Source of the DNA: Gammaproteobacteria bacterium
GTDB lineage: Bacteria; Pseudomonadota; Gammaproteobacteria; SZUA-229
Length of the DNA: 64,000 bases
Direction of reading: 5' to 3'
Assembly (NCBI GenBank): GCA_026195895.1
Contig: JAPHRO010000027.1
Coordinates: 62,001 to 126,000 of the forward strand
Of this stretch, positions 38,335 through 47,434 are shown piece after piece. Made by a program: the position numbers and the translations under genes. Every line of letters begins with the position of its first letter. The stretch's first letter is position 1. Under the pieces are notes generated by a model. It searched no databases and was not told where the DNA came from. It worked only from the letters and a program-made list of their open reading frames with translations.

Positions 38335-38625
38335 TTAAGCTTCAACCACGGCCAGAATATCTTCTTCGCGCATGATCAGTACTTCTTCACCATCAACTTT
38401 GATTTCAGTACCGGCATATTTGCCAAACAAGACGGTATCACCTGCTTTCACGTCTAAAGGACGTACATTGCCACTATCACTCACCTTGCCATTGCCAACA
38501 GCCAGAACTTCACCACGGGATGGTTTTTCGGTTGCTGAATCAGGAATTACGATGCCACCAGCACTGGTGCGTTCTTCTTCCATACGTTTTACGACCACAC
38601 GGTCCTGTAAGGGGCGAATATTCAT
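38335..38625 (-). CDS. groES: Co-chaperonin GroES
   Basis: A 96-residue co-chaperonin of normal length that caps the GroEL ring. It begins [18 protein letters not shown], has the mobile loop [17 protein letters not shown] (about 21-37) and ends [14 protein letters not shown]. It is the first gene of groES-groEL. Its 5' leader holds a purine-rich ribosome site (AGAGGAT) and a CIRCE operator. Confidence 0.99.
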   Translation of the reverse strand: MNIRPLQDRVVVKRMEEERTSAGGIVIPDSATEKPSRGEVLAVGNGKVSDSGNVRPLDVKAGDTVLFGKYAGTEIKVDGEEVLIMREEDILAVVEA

Positions 38626-38650
38626 CTTATTTAAGATCCTCTGTTAATTG

Positions 38651-38677
38651 TTAGCACTCTCGCTTAATGAGTGCTAA
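38651..38677 (-). promoter_or_regulatory. CIRCE operator (HrcA-binding site)
   Basis: The perfect inverted repeat TTAGCACTC - 9 bases - GAGTGCTAA is the exact CIRCE consensus. It lies immediately downstream of, and touching, the -10 box of the groES promoter, so a bound HrcA repressor would block initiation. The stem also sits in the 5' leader RNA. Confidence 0.95.
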
Positions 38678-38704
38678 TGATAGTCACGAAGCGTGCCGAG
38701 TCAA
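38677..38704 (-). promoter_or_regulatory. Sigma-70-type promoter of groES-groEL
   Basis: Read on the minus strand: TTGACT (38704-38699), a 16-base spacer, TATCAT (38682-38677). Both boxes are close to consensus. The transcription start would fall within the CIRCE repeat. No sigma-32 consensus pair was recognised as clearly. Confidence 0.75.
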
Positions 38705-38743
38705 GGACTGCTGCTTTATGAAGCTCACAAATAGCAAATCCCA

Positions 38744-39181
38744 CTAGTCTTCCCGGTGAAACTCACCTTCGATAGTTTTCGACTCGTCACGTCGATAGTT
38801 TTCTCTGTGCACGCTATATGTGGACTGGAATGTAGAATTCAAGAGCAATCGATTGATAATTCCACGACGAGTTGCAGGTATCAGGCAGATAAACCCCAGG
38901 GCATCGGTGAAAAAGCCCGGCGTAATCAGCAAGGCCCCACCAACTGCCAGAAATATCCCTTCCATCATCTCGATAGCGGGAATCTGCCCCTGTGACATCG
39001 CCTTATTGGCCCGTGTCAGGGTACTAATGCCCTGCTGACGCAATAGATTAACACCGATGATGGCTGTTAACACCACCAGCAGTATGGTCCAGCCAGCGCC
39101 AATAACCGAGCCTACCTGAATGAGAAAATACACCTCGATCAGAGGTACTATAAAAAATAACAACGGCCAAAATCTAAACAT
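38744..39181 (-). CDS. fxsA: FxsA family membrane protein
   Basis: A 145-residue inner-membrane protein: TM1 about 5-22 (LLFFIVPLIEVYFLIQVG), TM2 about 28-45, TM3 about 75-100 (GIFLAVGGALLITPGFFTD). The charged C-terminal tail (HRENYRRDESKTIEGEF) is expected to face the cytoplasm. Family knowledge: FxsA overproduction relieves F-plasmid exclusion of phage T7 in E. coli; the normal role is unclear. Its position just upstream of groES is conserved in gammaproteobacteria. Confidence 0.9.
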   Translation of the reverse strand: MFRFWPLLFFIVPLIEVYFLIQVGSVIGAGWTILLVVLTAIIGVNLLRQQGISTLTRANKAMSQGQIPAIEMMEGIFLAVGGALLITPGFFTDALGFICLIPATRRGIINRLLLNSTFQSTYSVHRENYRRDESKTIEGEFHRED

Positions 39182-39379
39182 CTACACTTCCTTAAGCAAT
39201 TAATAAGTATTTCAGGCAAAACTGGGGCCGTTTAAAATAATAAATCAGCCGGTACTTGCCATGACACCACCAAAAGCATTATGTTCACTATCTGATTACA
39301 AGAGGCACTAAAAAAGAACTTAGCCCGTAACACCCGCTCTAAAAAGAGCGTTAATACTATTTAACCCAATACCCCGAGC

Positions 39380-41254
39380 ATGCTGACTATGACCAAAATT
39401 CTCCCTGCCCACTGGATAAAACCCTTATTCCTGCTGTTCACCTTGCTGAACAGTACGCTGGCTTTTGCCGCTGATCCTTTCCAGGCACTGGGCGACCTGA
39501 GCGATGGCATGGGCGGTGGCGCCGATGAAATCCTCGAGCCTGACCAGGCTTTCCAGCTCAGTACCCGTTCAGAAAACGGTCAATTTATTGCTACCTGGAA
39601 AATCGCCGATGGCCATTATCTATATCGAGATAAAACTAAAATCACGCCCACCGACGGCAGCAACTTTAAAACCGGGGCCGTCAATAAAGATCAGGGCGAG
39701 CTAAAGCATGATGAATTTTTCGGTGAAATCTACGTTTACCACCATCAGGCACAGGCATCGCTACCGATTACCAGTGCTAAAGATGGGGTTAAAAATGCCA
39801 GTTTCAAGGTGAAATACCAGGGCTGCTCAGAAATTTCGGGCATCTGCTATCCACCCATTACCAAAACTGTGACGCTTGATATCAGCCCCTTCGGCTCTGC
39901 TGTTGCAGCCACAACCGGCAACCAGACGATGACAAATGAGCCGGTTTCTGAACAGGACCAGATTGCCGCATCCCTCAGTTCAGGCAGCGCTATTCTGACT
40001 ATCCTGAGCTTCTTTGGTTTCGGCCTGTTGCTGGCATTTACCCCCTGCATTTTTCCGATGATCCCGATTCTGTCCAGCATCATTGTTGGCCAGGGCAAAG
40101 AGATTACCACCGGCAAGGCTTTTACGCTGTCACTGGTTTACGTACTGGCCATGGCGGTTACTTATACAGCCGCCGGTGTATTTGCCGGACTGTTTGGTGA
40201 AAATATCCAGGCGGCCTTCCAGAACCCCTGGATTCTGGGCAGCTTCGCCGGCGTGTTTGTATTGCTCTCGCTGTCCATGTTTGGTTTCTACGATTTGCAG
40301 ATGCCAAATTTCATCCAGAGCCGTCTTACCGAGGTCAGCAACAAGCAACAGGGCGGCAGCCTGACCGGCGTAGCCATTATGGGCTTTTTATCGGCACTGA
40401 TTGTTGGCCCCTGTGTGGCAGCGCCACTGGCCGGTGCGCTGATTTATATCGGGCAAACCGGCGACGCGGTACTCGGCGGTACGGCCCTGTTCGCCCTGAG
40501 TATGGGTATGGGCGCTCCGCTGGTGGCCATCGGCACTTCGGCCGGTAAACTGCTCCCCAGAGCGGGTGCCTGGATGGATGCTGTCAAAGCCGTGTTTGGG
40601 GTGATGATGCTGGGTGTCGCTATCTGGATGCTGGAACGTATTCTACCTGAGTCCATTACCCTGATGCTGTGGGCTATTCTGCTGATTGCCTCTTCCATTT
40701 ACATGGGCGCACTGGAAGGACTGAAAGCCGAAAGCACGGGCTGGACCAAGTTCTGGAAAGGCATGGGCCTGGTGCTGTTTATCTACGGCATTTTATTGAT
40801 GATCGGCTCTGCTGCAGGCAGCAAGGACATGATGCAACCCCTGAAAGGCCTGGCAGCAACATCGAGTCATGGCACAGCTCAGGCGGAACATCTGAACTTT
40901 AAAAATATTAAAGGTATTGCCGGGCTAAATAAGGCGCTTGATGCGGCAAAGGCCGAGAATAAAACCGTGATGCTGGATTTTTATGCCGACTGGTGTGTCT
41001 CCTGTAAGGAAATGGAAAAATTCACTTTTTCTGACCCTGGTGTACAGGACGCCCTGAAAAACACGGTGCTACTGCAGGCCGATGTCACGCCCAACGATGA
41101 GCTGGACAAGGAACTCTACAAGCATTTTGGTATCATCGGCCCACCGGCGATCATTTTTTATGACACCGATGGTAACGAGAAACGCAACTATCGCGTCGTA
41201 GGTTACGTGCCGGCTGAAAAATTTAGCGTCCATGTAAAACAGGCACTCAAATAG
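39380..41254 (+). CDS. dsbD: Thiol:disulfide interchange protein DsbD
   Basis: A 624-residue three-domain protein that carries electrons from cytoplasmic thioredoxin to periplasmic thiols. A signal peptide (about 1-32) is followed by the periplasmic alpha domain (about 50-175), with its Cys pair in YQGCSEISGICYPP. A membrane domain (about 195-480) has the Cys pair in FTPCIFPMIP and VGPCVAAPLAG. The C-terminal thioredoxin-fold domain carries DWCVSCKEME near residue 538. An ATG three codons later (39389) is an alternative start. It is followed by a TlpA-like gene and the cytochrome locus, consistent with a role in cytochrome c maturation. Confidence 0.94.
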   Translation: MLTMTKILPAHWIKPLFLLFTLLNSTLAFAADPFQALGDLSDGMGGGADEILEPDQAFQLSTRSENGQFIATWKIADGHYLYRDKTKITPTDGSNFKTGAVNKDQGELKHDEFFGEIYVYHHQAQASLPITSAKDGVKNASFKVKYQGCSEISGICYPPITKTVTLDISPFGSAVAATTGNQTMTNEPVSEQDQIAASLSSGSAILTILSFFGFGLLLAFTPCIFPMIPILSSIIVGQGKEITTGKAFTLSLVYVLAMAVTYTAAGVFAGLFGENIQAAFQNPWILGSFAGVFVLLSLSMFGFYDLQMPNFIQSRLTEVSNKQQGGSLTGVAIMGFLSALIVGPCVAAPLAGALIYIGQTGDAVLGGTALFALSMGMGAPLVAIGTSAGKLLPRAGAWMDAVKAVFGVMMLGVAIWMLERILPESITLMLWAILLIASSIYMGALEGLKAESTGWTKFWKGMGLVLFIYGILLMIGSAAGSKDMMQPLKGLAATSSHGTAQAEHLNFKNIKGIAGLNKALDAAKAENKTVMLDFYADWCVSCKEMEKFTFSDPGVQDALKNTVLLQADVTPNDELDKELYKHFGIIGPPAIIFYDTDGNEKRNYRVVGYVPAEKFSVHVKQALK

Positions 41255-41289
41255 CAACTATGTCTACTCAATATTTTGAGATTTAAACC

Positions 41290-41841
41290 ATGAAAAAACC
41301 ACTCGTCTTCATCGCGGTGCTAGCTATCGCCGGTGTCTCCGGCTTTACTTTGCAACGAGCATTCATTGACCATGAAAATCAAAATCTGACAGCTGTAATA
41401 CCCCAGGCAAAAACGGACGTTATTGGTCAGATTCGCCCTGAATTTGCTCTCAAAGATCTGGACGGAGAGCTGCGCAATATTACTGAATGGGATGGCAAGG
41501 TACTGCTGGTTAATTTCTGGGCCACCTGGTGTCCACCCTGCAAGAAAGAAATACCGGCATTTATGAACCTGCAGCAACAATATGGCAAAGACGGTTTTCA
41601 GGTAATCGGCATCGCAATCGACGACGAACAATCTGTTGCTGACTATAGTGACACCATTGGCATCAATTATCCCATAATGCCCGGTGAAATAGCCGCTGCC
41701 GAAATCGCGCGACGCTATGGTAACCGTATCAACGCGCTACCATTTACTGCATTCGTGGGTCGAGATGGCAAAATAGCCGTGACCAAACCGGGGGAAATTT
41801 CTCAGGCTGCCGCTGAAAAAATCATCCTGTCGTTGCTCTAG
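41290..41841 (+). CDS. TlpA/ResA-like periplasmic thioredoxin
   Basis: A 183-residue thioredoxin-fold protein held by an N-terminal hydrophobic segment (about 5-22, VFIAVLAIAGVSGFTLQ). The active site is FWATWCPPCKKE near residue 80 (CPPC), with the cis-Pro region NALPFTAFVGRDG. CPPC is typical of the reducing TlpA/ResA/CcmG group. It sits 35 bp after dsbD, its likely reductant, and upstream of a multi-heme cytochrome locus. Keeping haem-attachment cysteines reduced is the likely job. Confidence 0.87.
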   Translation: MKKPLVFIAVLAIAGVSGFTLQRAFIDHENQNLTAVIPQAKTDVIGQIRPEFALKDLDGELRNITEWDGKVLLVNFWATWCPPCKKEIPAFMNLQQQYGKDGFQVIGIAIDDEQSVADYSDTIGINYPIMPGEIAAAEIARRYGNRINALPFTAFVGRDGKIAVTKPGEISQAAAEKIILSLL

Positions 41842-41923
41842 CGGTCAACTATCCAGCCAATTTGTTGAAAATTTTAGAACCGGTCAAAAGATTTAATCCG
41901 CTACGGGATCTATAGTTATCCCT

Positions 41924-43237
41924 ATGTCTGAATCGAATGATTATTTAAGCTGGGTCTACTACCTGGTTCCGCTCCTGTTTGTCATCAGCTATGCTGTTTT
42001 AAGCTCCCGCCGCCAGGCACATAATCTCCATACCCTGGAAGCTGCTCAGCGGGACGGCCTCGGTGAACCCGCATCTCTGCACCCGGTATTCAATGAAGTG
42101 AAATGCCTGGGCTGCAAAGCCTGCGTCAGTGCCTGCCCGGAAAAAAATGTCATTGGCATCATTAAAAACAAGGCTCAACTCATAAACCCCAGCCACTGTA
42201 TTGGTCATGGCGCCTGCAAAAAAGCCTGCCCGTTTGACGCCATATCACTGGTGTTCGGCACGTCGACCCGCGGGGTCGATATCCCCATGGTCAGTGAAAA
42301 CTTTGAAACCAATATCCCGGGCATCTTTATCGCCGGCGAACTGGGTGGTATGGGGCTAATCGGTAATGCGATTGAACAGGGCAAACAGGCGTTAAAAGCC
42401 ATTAGCACTAAAATAACCAAAGCCGCCATACCTGATCTATACGATATTGTCATCGTCGGTGCGGGGCCTGCCGGTTTATCCGCCACCCTCGGTGCGCATG
42501 AACAAAAGCTAAATTATTTAACGCTGGAACAGGACAGTCTGGGTGGCACCGTGTTTAATTTTCCGCGCGGCAAAGTGGTTATGACCCGTCCGGTTAATCT
42601 GCCCATTATCGGCAAGTTAAAAATCCGCGAAACTTCCAAAGAAGCGCTGCTAAAAACCTGGCAAAAAATAGAAAAACAAACCGGCATTCAGATTAATTAC
42701 AAAGAAAAAGTTGAAACAATCAATAAAAATGAAAATGGCTTTCTGATTAAAACCAATAAAACAGAATATCAATCGCAAACAGTTTTGCTGAGCATCGGTC
42801 GCCGTGGCACCCCGAGGAAATTAGGCGTACCAGGGGAAGAATTACCTAAAGTGGTTTACAACCTGATAGATCCCGAGCAGTACATTGATCAAAAAGTACT
42901 GATTGTGGGTGGTGGTGATAGCGCGCTGGAAGCAGCACTTAGCATTGCCGAGCAACCAGGCACCGAGGTTACCGTCTCTTACCGTAGCGGCTCTTTTTCC
43001 AGAGCAAAAGAAAAAAACAGAAGCAAAATACAGCAGGCCAGTGATTGCGGCCAGATAAAGGTTTTGTTTAATTCAAATGTCAGCTCAATCCAGAAAGACG
43101 ACGTCACTATCAAGCTTGAAGACAGTGAAATCACTTTTGCGAATCAGGCTGTAGTTGTTAGTGCCGGCGGCATATTGCCTACTGGATTTCTTAAAGAAAC
43201 GGGCATTCAGGTAGATACCAAATTTGGAACGGAATAA
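41924..43237 (+). CDS. Membrane-anchored 4Fe-4S / FAD / NAD(P) oxidoreductase
   Basis: A 437-residue protein. The N-terminal transmembrane helix (about 8-26, WVYYLVPLLFVISYAVLSS) is followed by a ferredoxin-like region. Cluster 1 ligands are C61-x2-C64-x2-C67-x3-C71-P. The second motif is C92-x2-His95-x2-C98-x3-C102-P, with His where Cys is expected. A thioredoxin-reductase-like flavoprotein domain follows: FAD motif IVGAGPAGLSAT near 177 and NAD(P) motif LIVGGGDSALEAA near 326. No CxxC redox disulfide is seen in that domain. Inference: it moves electrons between NAD(P)H and a membrane or periplasmic partner, with the cytochromes nearby as candidates. Confidence 0.82.
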   Translation: MSESNDYLSWVYYLVPLLFVISYAVLSSRRQAHNLHTLEAAQRDGLGEPASLHPVFNEVKCLGCKACVSACPEKNVIGIIKNKAQLINPSHCIGHGACKKACPFDAISLVFGTSTRGVDIPMVSENFETNIPGIFIAGELGGMGLIGNAIEQGKQALKAISTKITKAAIPDLYDIVIVGAGPAGLSATLGAHEQKLNYLTLEQDSLGGTVFNFPRGKVVMTRPVNLPIIGKLKIRETSKEALLKTWQKIEKQTGIQINYKEKVETINKNENGFLIKTNKTEYQSQTVLLSIGRRGTPRKLGVPGEELPKVVYNLIDPEQYIDQKVLIVGGGDSALEAALSIAEQPGTEVTVSYRSGSFSRAKEKNRSKIQQASDCGQIKVLFNSNVSSIQKDDVTIKLEDSEITFANQAVVVSAGGILPTGFLKETGIQVDTKFGTE

Positions 43238-43256
43238 CAAAGAAACTCCGACACGT

Positions 43257-45254
43257 ATGAAGACATTATTTTCAACACAACGAAAAATACTATTAAGCAT
43301 CCTGGTAAGCTTGTTGCTTGTTTTTCCCGCCGAGACTACATTAGCAAAAACTATTGATGATGCCAGACAACAAATTCGAATAAAAAATTTCTCGGCGGCC
43401 CATAAAATACTTAAGCAACTGGCTAACAAAGGCGATGTAGAAGCCCAGTACTCACTCGCCGTACTCTATAGAAATGGTCACGGTGTTAACAAAAATCTGG
43501 AGCAGGCCTACCACTGGTTTAAAATAGCCGCACAAAAAAAACATATCAAAGCACAGTACGAACTGGGTTTGTTATACAAGTCTGGTCTTGGCACGAAAAA
43601 AAACACAGGAAAAGCACGCTACTGGCTACAACTGGCCGCGAAAAATAATCACCGAAAAGCCAGCAAACAACTAGCCTCTCTAAACAGCATTGCAAGCATG
43701 GAAGCAAAAAATAGTACGCAGATATTTAAAGCGGCACGGCATGCTGTTGTAAAAAACCATACAGAAAAACTCCGACAATTACTTGAAAAAAACCCTATTA
43801 CTGACGTAGATAGTGAGCAAAACAGCTTGCTCCATATAGCGGCCAGCAACAATAACCTATCAGCCACTCGACTGCTGTTAAAACATAACATTAAAACTCA
43901 TATAAAAAACACAGACGGCGCAACAGCGTTAATGATTGCCGCCACCCTTGGGCACCATAAAATCGTCAATGAACTGCTACCCAGAAGCAACATCAACAGC
44001 GTTGACAAACAGGGCAAAACAAGTCTGATACTAGCCGCCAAAAGCGGCCATCAGCAGGTCGTGCAAATTTTACTTAACAACAAACCAGCCATAAACACCA
44101 GAGACAAATACAAATTAAACGCTCTGGATTACGCCTATAAGCGAAATCACAAAGAAATAATAACCACACTATTAGCACATGGCGCGACACCACCAAAGAG
44201 AAAAATTAAAAATATCGCACCTTTACTCGCTAAAAACAAAACTGATTTTTATAAAGGATGGACTAACCTGATGATTGCCTCCTGGAAAGGCAATATAAAA
44301 CAGGTGCAACAACTGCTTGATACAAAACACGCTATTAATACACAGGACCCGCAGGGTCACACCGCATTAATGCGCGCAGCGATGAAAAATCATAGCGACG
44401 TTGTCCAGCTACTGATCAATAACAAAGCCAATATTAATACCAAAAATACCAATGGTGAGACAGCATTACTACTTGCATCGGCGGCAGGCCAGAACAAATC
44501 AGTACTGGTTTTATTAAATAATAAAGCCAAAGTAGACACGCAAAAAAGCAATGACGAAACAGCACTGATCGCCGCCGCAAAATCCGGTCATTTGAAAACT
44601 GTTGAACTATTAATTAATAATGGCGCCACTATGAACATGCAAATGAACAATGGCATGACCGCCTTACATTGGTCGTTAAATAATTCTCACGATAAAATAT
44701 CCAGCTTACTGCTAAGCAAAAAAGCCAATGCTGAAATCAAGGACAAACAGGGGCGAACGGCATTGCTAATGGCCGCAGAACTGAATAAGGAAAAATTGTT
44801 AACCACTATGATTTATAATGGCGCTAATATTAATTCAATCGACAAGGAAGGCTATACCTTACTGGCGTACACAGCGGAGCATGGCTCGGCCGAAGCTATA
44901 AACACATTGCTTAAGCATGGTGCCGATCCAAATATATCCAGTCACTCGGGCAATACACCACTGATGCTTACAGCAGATAAAGGATTGCTGCATAACGCCC
45001 GTTTTTTAGTTAAAAAAACCAACGACATTAATAAGAGAAACAGGCATGGCAATACCGCACTGATGTTAGCCAGCAAGAATGGACATGCCGACATTGTAGA
45101 ATTACTACTCTCTAATCAGGCAAAATTAAATATTCGAAACAAAAACAAAAAAAATGCAGTCACCCTGGCAAAACAAAATGCCGATCAGAAAACACTGGCT
45201 ATTTTAAATCGTTACCGTGAGCAAAACGAAAGTATCTGGGATATTCTAAAATAA
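43257..45254 (+). CDS. Exported Sel1-repeat and ankyrin-repeat protein
   Basis: 665 residues from the ATG at 43257, chosen because it opens with a good signal peptide (KILLSILVSLLLVFPAETTLA); an upstream in-frame ATG overlaps the previous gene. Two to three Sel1-like repeats follow (AQYSLAVLYRNGHGVNKNLEQAY, AQYELGLLYKSGLGTKKN). Then come about a dozen ankyrin repeats (TALMIAATLGHHKIVNELL, TALMRAAMKNHSDVVQLLI and so on) to near the C-terminus. This is a protein-binding scaffold, probably periplasmic. It is unusually rich in Lys and Asn. Its position beside the cytochrome group suggests a scaffold role, not shown. Confidence 0.82.
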   Translation: MKTLFSTQRKILLSILVSLLLVFPAETTLAKTIDDARQQIRIKNFSAAHKILKQLANKGDVEAQYSLAVLYRNGHGVNKNLEQAYHWFKIAAQKKHIKAQYELGLLYKSGLGTKKNTGKARYWLQLAAKNNHRKASKQLASLNSIASMEAKNSTQIFKAARHAVVKNHTEKLRQLLEKNPITDVDSEQNSLLHIAASNNNLSATRLLLKHNIKTHIKNTDGATALMIAATLGHHKIVNELLPRSNINSVDKQGKTSLILAAKSGHQQVVQILLNNKPAINTRDKYKLNALDYAYKRNHKEIITTLLAHGATPPKRKIKNIAPLLAKNKTDFYKGWTNLMIASWKGNIKQVQQLLDTKHAINTQDPQGHTALMRAAMKNHSDVVQLLINNKANINTKNTNGETALLLASAAGQNKSVLVLLNNKAKVDTQKSNDETALIAAAKSGHLKTVELLINNGATMNMQMNNGMTALHWSLNNSHDKISSLLLSKKANAEIKDKQGRTALLMAAELNKEKLLTTMIYNGANINSIDKEGYTLLAYTAEHGSAEAINTLLKHGADPNISSHSGNTPLMLTADKGLLHNARFLVKKTNDINKRNRHGNTALMLASKNGHADIVELLLSNQAKLNIRNKNKKNAVTLAKQNADQKTLAILNRYREQNESIWDILK

Positions 45255-45278
45255 CAGTGATATACAACAACGTCGAAT

Positions 45279-45404
45279 TTAATAAGGGCAATTATCAAAC
45301 AACCAGATAGCAGCAGGTACTGGAATCGGGAAAAACTCAACTTCAGTCCGCCACTGACTATCGTATGCGCCTAAACCATTAAATTCATATTTATTAAGAT
45401 GTGA
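45279..45404 (-). pseudogene. PEP-CTERM-like C-terminal gene fragment
   Basis: Directly after, and in frame with, the TAG stop of the beta-barrel gene the minus strand reads about 41 codons without a stop: NGLGAYDSQWRTEVEFFPIP, then VPAAIWLF (45320-45297), then DNCPY and TAA at 45281-45279. VPxPAAxWLF is the start of the VPxPA-type PEP-CTERM sorting signal seen in exosortase-dependent proteins, but the usual transmembrane stretch and Arg/Lys tail are missing. No start codon or ribosome site precedes it. I infer a leftover 3' fragment of a PEP-CTERM gene; readthrough fusion to the barrel is a less likely option. Confidence 0.5.
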
Positions 45405-47417
45405 CTAGAAATTAAAAATATAACCAAGGTGCAGTCGATAACTGGATTCGTTTTCTACAGGTTCCCCCGGTGTACTGGTCTCTTTATCTTCGTAGCTCAG
45501 CTCCATTTCATAATGCCAACGGCGACTAGCCCGGTATTTAGCTTTTATCGACGGCTTCAATTTATCAATATTACGCCCATCTTCATAGGATCGCTGCTCA
45601 ATACTCAACCGCGGATTAACTCGCCACGCTCGATTCAATCGATATCTGGAACTTAAACTCAGCACCATTACATCCGAGTTAAATAAATTACTCAATCTAA
45701 AATTAGCAATATTGACGTCATTAGCAGTAAGAATTTTATTCGCGACAACGCCGACCGATGCACTGTATTCATTGCCGGTACCTTCAATAGATTCCACCCC
45801 AGCCGATGCCTGAGTATCAGACAAACTAGATACATTAAAATCCGTATTCAATTCGACATTTTGCAGCAGCGGGCGAGAATACAGCACTGACATCGACTTG
45901 AACAATGAAGTTCGATCCTGCGCCAATTGTTCTATTTCCTGTTCAGTATTGGTATCCAGCATATCGCCCAGAGTCGACACTCCAGTCTGACCGATCAGGG
46001 CACTGGTGGTGGTAAGAAACGGACTCTTTCTATAATCCGCAATAACATCAAGCGTCGATCGGTCTTTAAACCGCCTGTTGTAGACAGTCATAAAATAATT
46101 AATTTCGTCAAATTCAATTGAATAATCGAATAAAGCAAATAACGATGTATCGCGAGTTCGATAACGCGCCTCAGCACCTACTTCTTTCCGATCAACAATA
46201 CCATCTGCCGTTTGTTCAAGATAAAAGAAGCTGGCATCCCAGTATTTATTTATTGGACCAATCTCAAGACCGGCAGCATAAAATCGCTTGTCTTTACTGC
46301 TGTCGACAGTTTTATATTTTTCCACTGGTATGCCGGTTATAAATTTTAATTTATAAAATGGCGTCAACTGGTAACCAAGATCAACACCGTCAAATCGACC
46401 TACAACACCGGAAGAGCGACCTTTCTGTCGGCCAAATCGTGCATCGAAATGACGCCGCAGATCCTGATAATCAAAATACATCGATGTGATACGCTCATCA
46501 TCAGTTTCTGAATCCTGCAAATCATATACATGGGTTGCTGCAAAATCCGTTGCCATTTTGTATTCCGCTGCTTTAAATCGCCCGGCATAATTTACATTTG
46601 TTGACACCAGTGAGTTAGCCACGATATCGCCCAATAAGGCGGTATCAACAACATCACGATCATAAAATTGCAGCAGAGAACCGAAAAAACGCCATTCATC
46701 AGGCTTTTTCTTTTGCTCAAAAACAGGCAGGTCTTTTTTGGGTTTATTATATGCCGTTACCAAAGCATTTAGCCGCTGTATAACGCGTTGCGCATTTTCA
46801 CCTTCCGGGTATTTTTCAAGATACAATCGATATTCCGCTTTGGCGTGCGCAAGCTGGCCATTACGTTCCCGTGCCACACCCAGATATTCCTGCGCTTCCT
46901 GCTGATATTGATTGCTCTGCGAATCCAGCACCCGGGTATAAATACGAATCGCACTTTTATATTTTTTGCCAATCATGGCAACCCGCGCCGACTCCATTAA
47001 GCGGGTAAGCTCATCATCATTAAGTTTTTTTAATTTTTTTGAGACACTTTGCTTGCGTACCAGCCATTTTTTCAGAGCTATTTGATCTTCATCTCGAACC
47101 TGGTCCAGCCAGGCACCCTTAAAATCCACTGCCAGTTCATTCAATACCTTTTGGGCCTGTTTACGGGATGTAAAAAAACCAAGTCGATAACGATATTTGA
47201 ATTTAGTGTCTCCAGAAAAAACCACGCGATAGGCATTGTAAGAACGTCTTATATTACGGTTTTTTATCGACTGTACTTTCAGCGGTTTTTTCGATGAACT
47301 CAGATTGATTACATATTTATAATTTTTCTGGTCCAGCGTTTTTCCATACGCGCCATTATTGATAGCCGTTATTAATATAAACAACGGGATAAAAACCCAA
47401 AACTTCAGTAGCTGCAT
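45405..47417 (-). CDS. Outer-membrane beta-barrel protein with SPOR/TPR-like periplasmic part
   Basis: A 670-residue protein. The signal peptide is about 1-25 (FIPLFILITAINNGAYG). Residues about 30-110 resemble a SPOR-type domain (RLGFFTSRKQAQKVLNELA). Residues about 140-225 form TPR-like helices (AIRIYTRVLDSQSNQYQQEA, AKAEYRLYLEKYPEGENA). From about 245 to the end come alternating amphipathic strands, ending LHLGYIFNF with the C-terminal Phe used for BAM insertion. No named porin family is recognised. Convergent context with two multi-heme cytochromes recalls MtrB/PioB-like sheaths; this is inference by position and topology only. It lies 17 bp downstream of the 14-heme gene. Confidence 0.75.
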   Translation of the reverse strand: MQLLKFWVFIPLFILITAINNGAYGKTLDQKNYKYVINLSSSKKPLKVQSIKNRNIRRSYNAYRVVFSGDTKFKYRYRLGFFTSRKQAQKVLNELAVDFKGAWLDQVRDEDQIALKKWLVRKQSVSKKLKKLNDDELTRLMESARVAMIGKKYKSAIRIYTRVLDSQSNQYQQEAQEYLGVARERNGQLAHAKAEYRLYLEKYPEGENAQRVIQRLNALVTAYNKPKKDLPVFEQKKKPDEWRFFGSLLQFYDRDVVDTALLGDIVANSLVSTNVNYAGRFKAAEYKMATDFAATHVYDLQDSETDDERITSMYFDYQDLRRHFDARFGRQKGRSSGVVGRFDGVDLGYQLTPFYKLKFITGIPVEKYKTVDSSKDKRFYAAGLEIGPINKYWDASFFYLEQTADGIVDRKEVGAEARYRTRDTSLFALFDYSIEFDEINYFMTVYNRRFKDRSTLDVIADYRKSPFLTTTSALIGQTGVSTLGDMLDTNTEQEIEQLAQDRTSLFKSMSVLYSRPLLQNVELNTDFNVSSLSDTQASAGVESIEGTGNEYSASVGVVANKILTANDVNIANFRLSNLFNSDVMVLSLSSRYRLNRAWRVNPRLSIEQRSYEDGRNIDKLKPSIKAKYRASRRWHYEMELSYEDKETSTPGEPVENESSYRLHLGYIFNF

Positions 47418-47434
47418 TATGTATTCCCTACTGA

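Noticed and set aside
39335-39350. Terminator CGCTCT-AAAA-AGAGCG upstream of dsbD
   Set aside because: Only 6 bp and no T-run follows; too weak to call as a terminator.
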